Of a DNA stretch of 64,000 nucleotides, positions 16,767-27,834 are shown in pieces (the stretch's first letter is position 1; each line of letters starts with the position of its first letter). Made by a program: the position numbers and the translations under genes. Under the pieces are notes generated by a model that worked only from the letters and a program-made list of their open reading frames with translations, did no database searches and was not told the origin of the DNA. Origin of the DNA: Xanthomonas sp. 3793 (lineage in GTDB: Bacteria > Pseudomonadota > Gammaproteobacteria > Xanthomonadales > Xanthomonadaceae); assembly GCF_024806835.1 (NCBI RefSeq), contig NZ_JANTYU010000003.1, forward strand, positions 124,001 through 188,000, written 5' to 3'.

Positions 16767-19481
16767 TCAGCCGGTGTTCTGCACGCCTTGCGAGACGCCG
16801 TTGACGCAGGCGACCAGCGCACGCAGCAGGTCCTCGTCTTCGCCACCGGTGGCGCGCCAACGTTGCAGCAGGTCGACCTGCAATACGCTGATCGGGTCGA
16901 TGTAAGGGTTGCGCAGGCGGATCGACAACGCCAGGCGCGGGTCGTGCTGCAGCAACGATTGCTGTTGCAGCAGCGCCTTGACCCAGTGCTTGGTCAGCGC
17001 CAGTTCGTCGCGAATCTGCGGAAAAAACCGCGCATGCAGGTCGCCCGACAAGCGCGAGAACAGCTCGGCGATGTTGAGGTCGCCCTTGGACAGCACCATG
17101 GCGATGTCGTCCAGGAAGGTGCGGAAGAACGGCCAGTCCTGCGCCATCTCGCGCAGGCTGTCCTCATGCCCGGCCTCCACCGCCGCCTGCAAGCCGCTGC
17201 CCACGCCGAACCAGCCCGGAATCACCGCGCGCGCCTGGCTCCATGCAAACACCCACGGGATCGCGCGCAGATTCGACAGCGCCGCGTCCTGGCCCAGCCG
17301 ACGCGAGGGGCGCGAGCCCAGCGTCATGCGTTCGATCACATCGATCGGCGTGGCCAGGCGGAAGTACTGCATGAAATCCGGTGCACCGACGAAGGCGCGA
17401 TAGGCCACGCTGCTGCGTTCGGCAACCAGATCCATCACCGGACGCCAGGTGTCCTCGCGCGGCTCGGGCATACGCGGGCGCAGGCTGGACAGCAATACCG
17501 CGCCGGTCATCTGCTCCAGCGAGCGCAAGGCCAGTGCGCGAATGCCGTACTTGCGATGGATCACCTCGCCCTGCTCGGTGACGCGCAAGCGGCCGTCGAC
17601 GCTGCCGCGCGGCGCCGCATCCAGCGCGCGGCTGGTCTTGCCGCCGCCGCGGGCGATCGAGCCGCCGCGCCCGTGGAAAAAGGTCAGCCGCACGCCGAGT
17701 TCGGCGGCCGCTTCCAGCAGTTCCACCTGCGCGCGCTGCAGGCCCCAGCGCGACGCCGCGATGCCGCCGTCCTTGCCGCTGTCCGAATAACCCAGCATCA
17801 CCATCTGCGTATCGCCGCGCGCCGCCAGATGCTGGCGATACACCGGGTCGGCCAGCAAGTCCTGCACGGTGCCGGTGCCGCCGCGCAGATCGTCCACGGT
17901 TTCGAACAGCGGCACGATATCCAGCGGTACGGCACCAGCGTCATCGACCAGGCCACCGCGCCGCGCCAGGGCGAGCACGGTGAGCACGTCGGCGCGGTTA
18001 TGCGCCATCGAAATGATGTAACTGCCCAGCGCATCGGCGCCGTGGCGCGTGCGTGCATCGGCAAGTGCGGCGAACACCGCGTCCAGCCGCGCATTGCCGT
18101 CGTCCTGCACACGCGGCAACGCCTGCTCGCCAGACGCGTACGGGCCCAGCAGCGCGGCGCGCTGGGTGGCGTCCTGCGCGTCCCAGTCGCCCTGTTCCAA
18201 CGCATCGGCAACCGCGCGCGCATGCACGCTCGATTCCTGACGCACATCCAGACGCGCCAGATGGAACCCGAAGCTGCGCACGCGCCACAACAGCCGACGC
18301 ACCGCAAACCAACCGGCATGCAGCCCCTTGTTGGCCTGCAGGCTGTCCAGGATCACCTGCAGATCGTGCTCCAGCTCCGACGGTGCGCTGTAAGCGCCAT
18401 CGGCATCGTCCAGCGTGGCCTGCAGCCGTGCACGCATCAGGTCGTTGAGCAGCCGGTACGGCATGTCGCCGTGGCGCGGGCGCGAGCGCGCGGCTGCGTC
18501 CGGCAGCAATGCGCGGTAGCGCTCCAGTTGCGCATTCAATGCCGGGCTCGCCGCCACCAGCGTGGTCGACTGGCTGAGCAGGCTGGCCAGTTGCCAGAGT
18601 TCCTTCTGGTAGCGGTCCAGCACCGCACGGCGCTGCGCATCCAGGGTGCCGGCGATGGTGGTGGCATCCACGTTGGGATTGCCGTCCATGTCGCCGCCCA
18701 CCCAGGTGCCGAAGCGCAGCAGCCGCGGCAGGGTCGGCACGCTGCCGTAGGTTTCTTCGATGGCGTGTTCGAGGGTTTCGTACATCACCGGGATGACGCG
18801 ATAGAGCACCTGGGTGAGATAGAACCCCACGTGTTCGCGTTCGTCGTCCACTGTGGGACGCACCGGCGAGGAATCGGCGGTCTGCCAGGACGCGGTCAGG
18901 GCCATGCGGAAGCGCGCCGCATCGCTGGCGCGCTCGTTGGGGGTGCGCATGCCGTCGAGGTTGTCGACCAGGCTGGCGACCATCAGCTGTTCTTTTTCCA
19001 GCAGCGCGCGGCGCACCGCTTCGGTGGGGTGCGCGGTGAACACCGGCTCCACGTCGATGCGCGGCAACCACTGGCTGAGTTCTTCCAGGCTCACGCCCTG
19101 CGCCTTGAGCCGGCGCAGGGCATCGTGCAGGCCATCGGGCTGCGGCGTATCGGTACCGCTGCGCTGGTACTCGCGGCGGCGGCGGATGCGATGCACGCGC
19201 TCGGCGATGTTGACCACCTGGAAATAGGTGCTGAAGGCACGCACCAGCGATTCGGCATCGCGCGGCTCACGGCCGGTCAGCTGCTCGCTCAACGTGGAAG
19301 GCGGCGCATCGCTCTCGCGACGCGCAATGGCGGTGGTACGGACGCGTTCGATTTCGTCGAGGAATTCTGCAGACACCTGCTCGGCGAGCAGATCGCCGAC
19401 CAGTGCACCCAGGCGACGCACATCGTCGCGCAAGGGAAGATCGGGGGTAGCGAACACAAGACTGCTGCGGTACTCGTTCAT
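16767..19481 (-). CDS. ppc: Phosphoenolpyruvate carboxylase
   Basis: A 904-residue cytosolic enzyme that carboxylates phosphoenolpyruvate with bicarbonate to oxaloacetate, the main anaplerotic entry to the TCA cycle. The first catalytic signature [12 protein letters not shown] has its His at residue 151. [26 protein letters not shown] and [14 protein letters not shown] (the mobile-loop region) are all present, and the C terminus [11 protein letters not shown] is the conserved ending. The length is normal. The start at 19481 (MNEYRSS) is unambiguous. The stop is followed by a small hairpin CCGACC/GGTCGG (16751-16765) without a T-run. Confidence 0.97.
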   Translation of the reverse strand: MNEYRSSLVFATPDLPLRDDVRRLGALVGDLLAEQVSAEFLDEIERVRTTAIARRESDAPPSTLSEQLTGREPRDAESLVRAFSTYFQVVNIAERVHRIRRRREYQRSGTDTPQPDGLHDALRRLKAQGVSLEELSQWLPRIDVEPVFTAHPTEAVRRALLEKEQLMVASLVDNLDGMRTPNERASDAARFRMALTASWQTADSSPVRPTVDDEREHVGFYLTQVLYRVIPVMYETLEHAIEETYGSVPTLPRLLRFGTWVGGDMDGNPNVDATTIAGTLDAQRRAVLDRYQKELWQLASLLSQSTTLVAASPALNAQLERYRALLPDAAARSRPRHGDMPYRLLNDLMRARLQATLDDADGAYSAPSELEHDLQVILDSLQANKGLHAGWFAVRRLLWRVRSFGFHLARLDVRQESSVHARAVADALEQGDWDAQDATQRAALLGPYASGEQALPRVQDDGNARLDAVFAALADARTRHGADALGSYIISMAHNRADVLTVLALARRGGLVDDAGAVPLDIVPLFETVDDLRGGTGTVQDLLADPVYRQHLAARGDTQMVMLGYSDSGKDGGIAASRWGLQRAQVELLEAAAELGVRLTFFHGRGGSIARGGGKTSRALDAAPRGSVDGRLRVTEQGEVIHRKYGIRALALRSLEQMTGAVLLSSLRPRMPEPREDTWRPVMDLVAERSSVAYRAFVGAPDFMQYFRLATPIDVIERMTLGSRPSRRLGQDAALSNLRAIPWVFAWSQARAVIPGWFGVGSGLQAAVEAGHEDSLREMAQDWPFFRTFLDDIAMVLSKGDLNIAELFSRLSGDLHARFFPQIRDELALTKHWVKALLQQQSLLQHDPRLALSIRLRNPYIDPISVLQVDLLQRWRATGGEDEDLLRALVACVNGVSQGVQNTG

Positions 19482-19599
19482 CGGAAACGCACACCCTCAT
19501 CAAGCGCAAAGTCGTCGAAGACTAACCCAAAAGGATTAGATGATCGCGACCATCACGACGGTTTCAACACCAACCATCGTGTGCGCCTACCGACGACCT

Positions 19600-19665
19600 G
19601 TAGGAGCGGGCTTGCCCGCGATGGGCGTTGCCGGCAACGCCCATCGCGGGCAAGCCCGCTCCTAC
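19600..19665. repeat. Perfect 66-bp REP-like palindrome
   Basis: Two 33-base arms are exact reverse complements with no loop. Each outer end is GTAGGAGCGGGCTTGCCCGCG and the centre is GTTGCCGGCAAC. It lies in the gap upstream of ppc and belongs to the GTAGGAGCG family found in Xanthomonas and Pseudomonas intergenic regions. Confidence 0.85.
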
Positions 19666-19683
19666 GCGACGTGGCTTCCCTGG

Positions 19684-19856
19684 CAAGGCCCTCGCGGGCA
19701 AGCCCGCTCCTACGGGTGATCGCGCAACCATCCACGCGGCTCAGCAGACGTTGCCGGCAGCGCAACAGCCGCATCCGCTGTAGGAGCGCACCAGGGCGCG
19801 ACGAAGCTTCACCGGTAACGCCGCATCGCGCGCAAGCGCGCTCCTACCGGTGCCAG
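19684..19856. repeat. Further GTAGGAGCG REP-like units
   Basis: CTCGCGGGCAAGCCCGCTCCTAC (about 19690-19714) repeats one arm of the neighbouring 66-bp palindrome. A diverged pair, TGTAGGAGCGCACCAGGGCG (from 19780) facing GCGCGCAAGCGCGCTCCTAC (to about 19853), forms a second inverted unit. Together with the 66-bp palindrome these fill most of the 386-bp gap between ppc and the S9 peptidase gene. Confidence 0.7.
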
Positions 19857-19867
19857 CGCACCATCGA

Positions 19868-22408
19868 TCAACGCGCGCGTGTCGCACCGGTCTCCTTCAC
19901 CGGCTCGCCAAGATTGCTCTTCAACCACTGTTCGCTCTCGGCCAGCATCTGCAGGATCGATTGCCGCGCGCGATACGCATGCGATTCGTTGGGCAGCATC
20001 ACCAGCTTCGCGGTGCCGCCCAGACCCTTGATCGCGGCGAACATGCGCTCGCTCTGGATCGGGAAGGTGCCGGTGTTGTTGTCGTCCTGGCCGTGGATCA
20101 GCAGCAGCGGGTCCTTGATCTTGTCGGCGTAGTTGAACGGTGACATCGCCTGATACACCGATTGCGCCTGCCAGTAGTTGCGTTCCTCGGCCTGGAAGCC
20201 GAACGGCGTGAGCGTGCGGTTGTAGGCGCCGCTGCGTGCGATGCCGGCCTTGAACAGCCGCGTGTGCGCGAGCAGGTTGGCCGTCATGAACGCACCGTAC
20301 GAATGCCCGCCGATGGCGATGTGCTCGCGGTCGGTGACCCCGCGCCGTACCACTTCATCCACCGCCGCCTGTGCGTCGGCGATCAGCTGCGGCACATAGG
20401 TGTCGTTGGGTTCGGCATCGCCTTCGCCGACGATCGGCATGGTCGGGTTGTTGAGCACCACATAGCCGATTGCCAGGAACGCCTGCGGCCCCCAGTAGCT
20501 GATCGCATTGAAGCGATACGGCGAGTCGGTGACCTGGCTGGCGGTGTCGGCACTCTTGAACTCGCCCGGATAGGCCCACATCAGCAGCGGGCGTGGGCCG
20601 TCGCGTTTGGGGTCGTACCCCGGCGGCAGCAACAGCGTGGCGGTGAGGTCCACGCCATCGGCGCGCTTGTAGCGGATCTGCTCCTTCTGCACGCCGCGCA
20701 ACTGTGGCAACGGGTGCGCGAACTGCGTCAGCGCACGCGGTGCCGGCGCCGCATCGCCCAGCGACTGCACGAAATAATTGGCGGGTTCTTCAGGCGATTC
20801 GCGGCTGAGCAGCAACTGCGTGCCCTGCGCATCCAGCAATGCCAGCGGCGCGGAATAGGTAGGCGCCTGCGAATGGAACAGCCGTGTGACGCGCTTGCTC
20901 TGCAGATCGAAGCGATCCACGAACGGGCGGTCGCCTTCCGGCGAAGCACCCTTGCCGAGCAGGAACAGGCTGCTGCCATCGGCACCGGTCTGCAGCAACG
21001 CGCGGCCCTTGCCATCGGCCACCGTCGCCGGCGTGCCGGGATCGTTATAGCGGTCCTGCGAGGAACGATCCCACAGCAGTTCCGGCGCGCGCTGCGGCTG
21101 GTCTGGCGCAATGCGCCACTGCTTGGTGCGCCGGGTCTTCCACCAGCTCTCGCTGAGGATGGCCAGATCGCCGCGGCCCCACTGGATGCCCTCGAACCGG
21201 CTGCCCAGCTGCGCCAGCGTCACCGGCCCACGCGCGAATGGCGCCGCCTGCATCCGGACCACATCGCGCACCTTGCTCTCGCGTGCCGGGTCGCCGCCAT
21301 CCTGCGCCTCGGCCCAGACCAGGGTGGCCGGCGCATCGTGCCGCCAGGCGATGTCACGCACGCCGGTGGGCACGGCGTCGTTGCCGGTCGGCAAGCCTTC
21401 CACCAATGGCAACTGGGCAATCTGGCGCACCAGCTTGCCCTGCAGGTCCAGCACCTCGATGCGGCGCGCGAAATTGTCTACCGGCACCAGGTAGGAAAAC
21501 GGCCGCTCGCTGCGTTCGCTCAGGATGTAGCGCCCATCCGGGGACACCGACAGGTTGAGGTAGATGCCGGGCGTGGCGATCGGGCGCACCTGCCCGGTGA
21601 CGCTGACGATGACCGGCTGGCCGGTGGCGTAGTACTCGAACACGCGCGCATCGGCCTCGTTGCGCAGCAGGTCCTGATAGGTCGGCAGCGAGCGCACGCC
21701 GGCGGCGGCACTGGTCTGCTGGGTCGCCGGGCCGTCCGGCACCGCGTCGCGGGGCGGCGGCGCGCCCTGCCCTGCCACTTGCTGTTGCAACAGCAGGCCG
21801 CTGCCGTCGGGCAACCAGTGCAACTCGTCGTCGACGCTGGTATTCAAGCCAGCGACCAGGCGCCTGGCCTGCCCGGCCGCCACGTCCACCAGCCACAGCT
21901 CGTTGGCACCGCTGGTCGCGTCCTCGCGCCGGAACGCCAGGTAGCGCTGGTCCGGCGACCAGCTCAGCGTGGCCAGCGACAACGGCGTCGGCAGCCCGGC
22001 GATCTGCCGCTCGCTGCCATCGGCTACCGACAGCAGCCACAGCCTGCCGGCGAAGGCAAACCGGCTGCTGGCGAAGGTCTTGGGATGAATGCGCAGGCCG
22101 GCCAGCTTGAGCTCGGGCTGGGCCACCTCGGCGATGTCCGGCAATGCCGGCAACTGCAGCATCGCAGCCAGATCGCGTTTGGGCGAGAGGTGCAGCAGCG
22201 GCGCGCGCGGTGCGTCGACCACTGCCTGCAGCGCCTTGGAGGGCAGTTGATACCCGCTACTTGCTGCCGCGGCGGTGGGTGTCGCTGGTGAGCTGGCCGC
22301 CGATGCCAGCAACGGCGCGCTCAACCCCAGCGCTCCTGCGCCTGCCCACGCCAACGCCACCGCCCATGTGTGCTGCCGCCAGCCTTGCGCATTCCGTTTC
22401 GCCTGCAT
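19868..22408 (-). CDS. Secreted S9 family (prolyl oligopeptidase) peptidase
   Basis: An 846-residue serine peptidase of the S9B/S9C type. The start at 22408 has GGGAG upstream and gives a signal peptide ending near LLASAAS, so a periplasmic or exported enzyme. The N-terminal two thirds carry [14 protein letters not shown] beta-propeller repeats. The C-terminal hydrolase domain has the nucleophile in GGHSYGAFM (Ser about 703), the Asp in [10 protein letters not shown] (about 775) and the His in ESHAYRA (810). Substrates are probably short peptides or acyl-peptides. The gene stands alone, between REP repeats and the divergent ahcY riboswitch. Confidence 0.9.
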   Translation of the reverse strand: MQAKRNAQGWRQHTWAVALAWAGAGALGLSAPLLASAASSPATPTAAAASSGYQLPSKALQAVVDAPRAPLLHLSPKRDLAAMLQLPALPDIAEVAQPELKLAGLRIHPKTFASSRFAFAGRLWLLSVADGSERQIAGLPTPLSLATLSWSPDQRYLAFRREDATSGANELWLVDVAAGQARRLVAGLNTSVDDELHWLPDGSGLLLQQQVAGQGAPPPRDAVPDGPATQQTSAAAGVRSLPTYQDLLRNEADARVFEYYATGQPVIVSVTGQVRPIATPGIYLNLSVSPDGRYILSERSERPFSYLVPVDNFARRIEVLDLQGKLVRQIAQLPLVEGLPTGNDAVPTGVRDIAWRHDAPATLVWAEAQDGGDPARESKVRDVVRMQAAPFARGPVTLAQLGSRFEGIQWGRGDLAILSESWWKTRRTKQWRIAPDQPQRAPELLWDRSSQDRYNDPGTPATVADGKGRALLQTGADGSSLFLLGKGASPEGDRPFVDRFDLQSKRVTRLFHSQAPTYSAPLALLDAQGTQLLLSRESPEEPANYFVQSLGDAAPAPRALTQFAHPLPQLRGVQKEQIRYKRADGVDLTATLLLPPGYDPKRDGPRPLLMWAYPGEFKSADTASQVTDSPYRFNAISYWGPQAFLAIGYVVLNNPTMPIVGEGDAEPNDTYVPQLIADAQAAVDEVVRRGVTDREHIAIGGHSYGAFMTANLLAHTRLFKAGIARSGAYNRTLTPFGFQAEERNYWQAQSVYQAMSPFNYADKIKDPLLLIHGQDDNNTGTFPIQSERMFAAIKGLGGTAKLVMLPNESHAYRARQSILQMLAESEQWLKSNLGEPVKETGATRAR

Positions 22409-22544
22409 TGTCCACTCCCGGTCTCGATCAACCCTGGACCTTAGCAGCCGCTCGTCGGCGACTCCCCTGCCGTTGGTTGGGGGTCGTGCCACTTCATGCC
22501 GGCCAATTCATGCCGGAGGGGGGTGCTGCCGATATACTCGGCGC

Positions 22545-22656
22545 TCTCGTCGAGGGGCGCTGCGACCGGTATGGCGGACTGATCCGCCAACTACACCAAA
22601 AGGTGCAGGAAATACGGCCAGGCTCGACAAGCACCCATCGTTCAACGGCGCCCGGA
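22545..22656 (+). ncRNA. SAH riboswitch upstream of ahcY
   Basis: The RNA fits the S-adenosylhomocysteine aptamer. P1 is GTCGAG (22549-22554) paired with CTCGAC (22623-22628). P2 is CCG-g-TAT (22566-22572) with ATACGG (22612-22617). Two internal hairpins follow: GGCGGA/TCCGCC (22573-22588) and CACC/GGTG (22594-22605). The pseudoknot pairs GGGCGC (22555-22560) with GCGCCC (22648-22653). The conserved GCTGCGACC and GCCAGGCTCG blocks are present. SAH riboswitches switch on ahcY when SAH accumulates. A -10-like TATACT is at 22533-22538. The ahcY start is 36 nt after the pseudoknot, so control near the ribosome-binding site is possible. Confidence 0.9.
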
Positions 22657-22691
22657 ATTGCAGACATCGATCTGCCTACCGGAGCTATTGC

Positions 22692-24134
<1,443 letters not shown>

Positions 24135-24174
24135 TCCATCGGGCGAGCCATCGCCCAGGCAAGGACGTGCAGAG

Positions 24175-24203
24175 AAAACGGGCGCCGCAAGGCGCCCGTT
24201 TTG
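24175..24203 (+). terminator. Rho-independent terminator of ahcY
   Basis: A 12-bp stem AAAACGGGCGCC/GGCGCCCGTTTT (24175-24186 with 24191-24202) with a GCAA loop lies 40 bp after the ahcY stop. Its AAAA/TTTT ends would work in both directions. Confidence 0.88.
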
Positions 24204-24436
24204 CATGCGATCGGCGAACCGAACGCGCCTTGATGGTGCTGGCTGCAACGCTGTCTTGCGTCGAGGGAGTACCGCACCACCAGTGCAGTGCCGCGCTTGG
24301 GAAGATCGGGTGCTGCACACGTCTGCGGCTAACAACTTTCCAAACTCCGCCGACCAACATGGCGCGCAACGCTTGCGCCGCTCATGGCGTGCGTTGGTGA
24401 TTCCTCGCCGCATTCGCACTTTCAAGAGAACTCGTC

Positions 24437-25030
24437 ATGAACAAATGCATGCTCACGTTGGCGCTTTCGGCGCTGGTACTGGCGGCTGCACCCGATGTCT
24501 TCGCGCAGTCCGCATCCGGCGACGGTGCGGGTTGGTTCGTCAACGGCGGGGTCGGCCGCACTTCGCTCAAGAGCGGGCCTTACGATGGCAGCGATACCGG
24601 CCACAACGTCTCCGCCGGGTATCGCTGGAACGCGCTGTTTCCGTGGCTATCGATTGGCCTGGAAGCTGGATACAACGATCTTGGCAATATCCAGGCGAAA
24701 AACCTGTTCAGCGGTGATGCGGTCGTGGAAGACGAGAGCCAGCTACGTGGATGGACGGTCGGGGTGAGCCAGCGCTTCGCACTGGGCGACAAGTGGTACG
24801 CAAGCATGCGTGGCGGGCTGTATGGCTGGAAGGGCCAGGGCCTGCGCAATGACACCGTGTCGGACCGCTCCGACCTGGACAAGCTCTCGTGGTACGCGGG
24901 CGCCGGCGTGGGCTACAACCTGGGCGAGCACTTCAGCATCGGCGCCAACTACGACCATTACAACGCCAAGAAATTCGATGTCGATCTGAGCACCGACATG
25001 GCATCGGTGAATGCCGAGTACCGGTTCTGA
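24437..25030 (+). CDS. Outer-membrane beta-barrel protein (OmpA-like)
   Basis: A 197-residue protein with a signal peptide (MNKCMLTLALSALVLAAAPDVFAQ, cleavage after about residue 24). The mature part alternates hydrophobic and polar residues in short strands (GWFVNGGVGRTSL, NVSAGYRWN, LSIGLEAGYND, WYASMRGGLYGW, YAGAGVGYNLG, FSIGANYDHYN) and ends in VNAEYRF. The terminal Phe is typical of Bam-inserted barrels. It looks like an 8-stranded small porin-like barrel. I cannot name it further. Confidence 0.85.
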   Translation: MNKCMLTLALSALVLAAAPDVFAQSASGDGAGWFVNGGVGRTSLKSGPYDGSDTGHNVSAGYRWNALFPWLSIGLEAGYNDLGNIQAKNLFSGDAVVEDESQLRGWTVGVSQRFALGDKWYASMRGGLYGWKGQGLRNDTVSDRSDLDKLSWYAGAGVGYNLGEHFSIGANYDHYNAKKFDVDLSTDMASVNAEYRF

Positions 25031-25140
25031 CAGTCATCGGAATGTCGAGCTGCGGTGCGTTCGGAAAACCGCAGACGCAGCTCGGCTCTACAGCCGCACG
25101 TGCAATCCGTTCAGGCCAGGCGAAAGGATGCGCTTGCGGT

Positions 25141-25159
25141 GGCGCAGCGATGCTGCGCC
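25141..25159. other. Hairpin between the barrel gene and the DUF3228-like gene
   Basis: GGCGCAGC and GCTGCGCC form an 8-bp perfect stem with a GAT loop between two convergent genes. There is no T-run on either side, so it may be a weak or factor-assisted terminator. Confidence 0.4.
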
Positions 25160-25241
25160 GCCGACACGCATGAGTTCACGCGCGGCGCTTCTGCTTGCCC
25201 GCGCGAACGAATCGCACGATACGCCCGCGGCTAGCTGCCTG

Positions 25242-25799
25242 CTACGGCCGCCAATTCGCATTGTGTTCCCAGAACGCAACGCTGCGCCGGTAGGCCTCGC
25301 GGTCCAGTGGCACGCCGGAGCCGCCCTCTTCCACGCCCAGCGCATTGCGCAACATCGTGATCGGTGCCATCGGGATGTCGTCGGGCTCGGCGGTGTACAG
25401 GCAGCCCACCACGCCCCAGTCCGCATCGATCGGCGCGCCTTCCTTGGCCAGCTGATCGCGGCTGTACAGGATCGGCACCATGTACTGCGCAACCGGCGAC
25501 TCGACGCCTTCGAACCAGCGCACCAGAACGGGAAGCTCCTGCGTGTTGCGCGCCTCATAGCCCGAGCGCAGCAGATGCCGGTTGTCGGCAGTGATCGGCA
25601 CCGTCAGGCAGCGCGTGCTGGTCCAGTTGCGGTGTACATGCAGCTGGCAGAACGGGGCGTAGCCTTCGATCACGCGCAACGGCGGGGTGTCATTGAGATG
25701 CTGGATGAACTGCTCGGGCGTGCAGTCCTGGATGGCATTGCGCCGGCCATCGCGTGGAAACAGACGGGGGCGGGCAAACGCAGTAAGAACGATGGACAT
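25242..25799 (-). CDS. DUF3228-like conserved hypothetical protein
   Basis: A 185-residue cytosolic-looking protein with no signal or membrane segment. The start MSIVLTAFARPRLFPRDGR and the stretches RVIEGYAPFCQLHVHRNW, MVPILYSRDQL, DWGVVGCLYT and PITMLRNALG look strongly conserved and resemble the DUF3228 family of unknown function. The family assignment is from memory of its pattern and is moderate. The gene is convergent with the outer-membrane barrel gene and not in an operon. Confidence 0.65.
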   Translation of the reverse strand: MSIVLTAFARPRLFPRDGRRNAIQDCTPEQFIQHLNDTPPLRVIEGYAPFCQLHVHRNWTSTRCLTVPITADNRHLLRSGYEARNTQELPVLVRWFEGVESPVAQYMVPILYSRDQLAKEGAPIDADWGVVGCLYTAEPDDIPMAPITMLRNALGVEEGGSGVPLDREAYRRSVAFWEHNANWRP

Positions 25800-25962
25800 G
25801 GCAGTGCGGGCAGCGGCTAGGCCCTCAAGGGTAACCTCTGTCTGCGGCCGTTACCCGCAGGCCTATGCTGACGAGCAAGCGGCATTGCACGGCATGCGTC
25901 ACTGCTGTTGACGCACCGCTGCGGGCAGCGAGCAACAGGCAGCGACAGCGCCCGTCGCGGCC

Positions 25963-26517
25963 TCACCAGATCAGATCGTCCGGCACCTTGAACTGGCTGT
26001 AGTAGTCATCGTCGCCATCGCTGGCGGCCGGTGCCGTGCTACGGCCGTGATCCAGCACCACGGTCGCTGCGTCGCGGCTGTAGACCTTCTCGGCCGCAGC
26101 GCGCGGGATCAGCTCGAATCCCTCGCCATGCCGCACGATCACCAGCGCGCCGCTGGCCAGCTGGCTGCGCAAGATGGAATTGACCAATACGCTGCGAATG
26201 ACGCTGCCATCGTTGAACCGATAGTCGATCTCGCCTTCCCGCTTGACCTTGCTGGTCTCCACGATCTGCCGCACCTGCGCCAGCACTTCCTGCTTGCGCA
26301 GCTGCGCGTTGCGCTCCTCGGCCAGCGCACGATCGCGCTCGGCACGCTCGGCCTGCAGCCGCGCCGCATCCACCTTGTCGGCATCGGCAGGCGTTACCGC
26401 CCCGCCCTTGGCGTGCCGCTGCTTGACCTGCTCGCGCGCAATCTTGTCCACCTGGGCTTTTTTGACCAGGCCAGCCTTGAGCAGCTGTTCTTGCAGTGGA
26501 TTACGCATGGGAGACAT
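25963..26517 (-). CDS. DUF2058 (YaiL-type) nucleoprotein/polynucleotide-associated protein
   Basis: A 184-residue soluble protein. NPLQEQLLKAGLVKKAQVDKIAREQVKQ at the start, a charged coiled-coil region (AARLQAERAERDRALAEERNAQLRKQE) and the C-terminal RFNDGSVIRSVLVNSILRSQLASGALVIVRH are the DUF2058/YaiL pattern. The frame is open from 26625, but conservation begins at MSPMRNPLQ (26517); MRNPLQ at 26508 is an equally good start. The molecular role is not established. It is divergent from the zinc-ribbon membrane protein gene with 157 bp between. Confidence 0.8.
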   Translation of the reverse strand: MSPMRNPLQEQLLKAGLVKKAQVDKIAREQVKQRHAKGGAVTPADADKVDAARLQAERAERDRALAEERNAQLRKQEVLAQVRQIVETSKVKREGEIDYRFNDGSVIRSVLVNSILRSQLASGALVIVRHGEGFELIPRAAAEKVYSRDAATVVLDHGRSTAPAASDGDDDYYSQFKVPDDLIW

Positions 26518-26674
26518 CGGCAGTGGACCAGCGTCTAGTTTAACGCGACAGCCGCCAGGCACCTTTGCCGCCGGTCCGGGCCGCCGCGCATCCGTCGCCG
26601 CGGAGCGCCCGGGTAGGTGCGCCACCGGCCACGCAGCGCTTATGATGCGCCACTTCCATACAGTTCAAGGACGA

Positions 26675-27316
26675 ATGATGATCATCTGGGGATCGGGCGG
26701 CGACGCCATCGCACTCGGAGCCGCCGACGGCGCGCAGTGCGACCAATGCGCGCAACAGCGCAGTTTTCGCAATGTCCTGCATTACCGCTATGCGCACCTT
26801 TGGTACATCTTCAGCTGGGTCACCAAGAAGCAGTATCTGCGCGTGTGCGACGGCTGCAACCACAGCACCCCGCTGGACACCAAAACCTTCGAAGCGTCCC
26901 GGGGCAAGCCGCCGATTCCTGCCTACCGCCGGTTTGGCGGCCTGGTGCTGCTGGGGCTGATTGCGCTGCTGGTGCTGTTTGGCGCCTATAGCGCATCGCA
27001 GGCATCCAAGCAGGACAACGCGCTGCTGGCGCAGCCTGCGGCAGGAGACCTGTACACCGTGGACCTGCAGACGTTAGCGCCCGGCGCCTACGATGGGCAT
27101 GCCTACGGTGTGGTGCGGGTACACAGCGTCAATGGCGACACCATCAGCTTGGCGCTGCCGCAAAAGGGCTTCAGCAAGTGGAAAGGCGCCGAGCGCGATG
27201 CCGGCGGCAGCGCCGCCAAGCAGCCGGCGTACTACACCGACGAGCACATCGACCTAGCGCTGACCAAGCTGCAGGAATTGCATACCCGCGATGAGCTCCG
27301 CCACGCGTATCGTTGA
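26675..27316 (+). CDS. Zinc-ribbon membrane protein, hypothetical
   Basis: A 213-residue protein. The start at 26675 follows AAGGA (26667-26671). An N-terminal domain has two Cys pairs, CDQCAQQ and VCDGCNH (about residues 18-21 and 56-59), a zinc-ribbon arrangement. A membrane helix FGGLVLLGLIALLVLFGAYSA follows at about 88-108. The C-terminal region contains DGHAYGVVRVHSVNGDTISLAL. I do not recognise a named family. Location at the inner membrane with the zinc ribbon inside the cell is likely from the helix position. Confidence 0.7.
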   Translation: MMIIWGSGGDAIALGAADGAQCDQCAQQRSFRNVLHYRYAHLWYIFSWVTKKQYLRVCDGCNHSTPLDTKTFEASRGKPPIPAYRRFGGLVLLGLIALLVLFGAYSASQASKQDNALLAQPAAGDLYTVDLQTLAPGAYDGHAYGVVRVHSVNGDTISLALPQKGFSKWKGAERDAGGSAAKQPAYYTDEHIDLALTKLQELHTRDELRHAYR

Positions 27317-27834
27317 GCGCTGGCGGCCAGCCGGTGCGGCGTAGGCTGCACCGGCGCAGTGCGTGGCAGCCGCTGTTGCCTGCGACGTTTCTCCTTGAGG
27401 CTGGTGCATAGACCGCTCAAGGCAGCTTCAAAACGCGTAGCAACGTCGAGCGCGCGCTCGTTGCATGGCGAACATCGACAGGGCGCTGCCTGCCGCATTC
27501 CAGTCCTGCCACGGCCCCCGTCGATGGCAATACGTCGCTGACCACGCGCGTTAGCCGCCCAAACGCGCCAGCCCGATGCCCTGCGCTCCAGCCGCAGCGG
27601 ATGCGGCGCAAGTTGTGCGACCGATCGCGCTGTTGCCGTCGAACCCCGCACGCAGTTTGGCGGTCCGCCGCATTGAATACGTATGCACAACACCGATGTT
27701 GCGGCGCGATACGCGCTTAGCATCGCCACGCGCTGCACGCCGTGCGCGCGCTTTCCGGAACAGGGGCCGGAGGCCTTGATGCGGGCATCGCGGACTGCGC
27801 GGATGCTCGCGCTTACCGACTGGAGAATCATCCG
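27317..27834. other. 518-bp intergenic region upstream of the amylase gene
   Basis: I see no supported gene, repeat or hairpin with a T-run. The amylase ribosome-binding site GGAG (27822-27825) closes the region. The promoter must be here but I cannot point to it. Confidence 0.4.

Noticed and set aside
16707..20132. 1141-codon plus-strand frame
   Set aside because: It is antisense to ppc and composed of Arg/His/Ala-rich shadow sequence.
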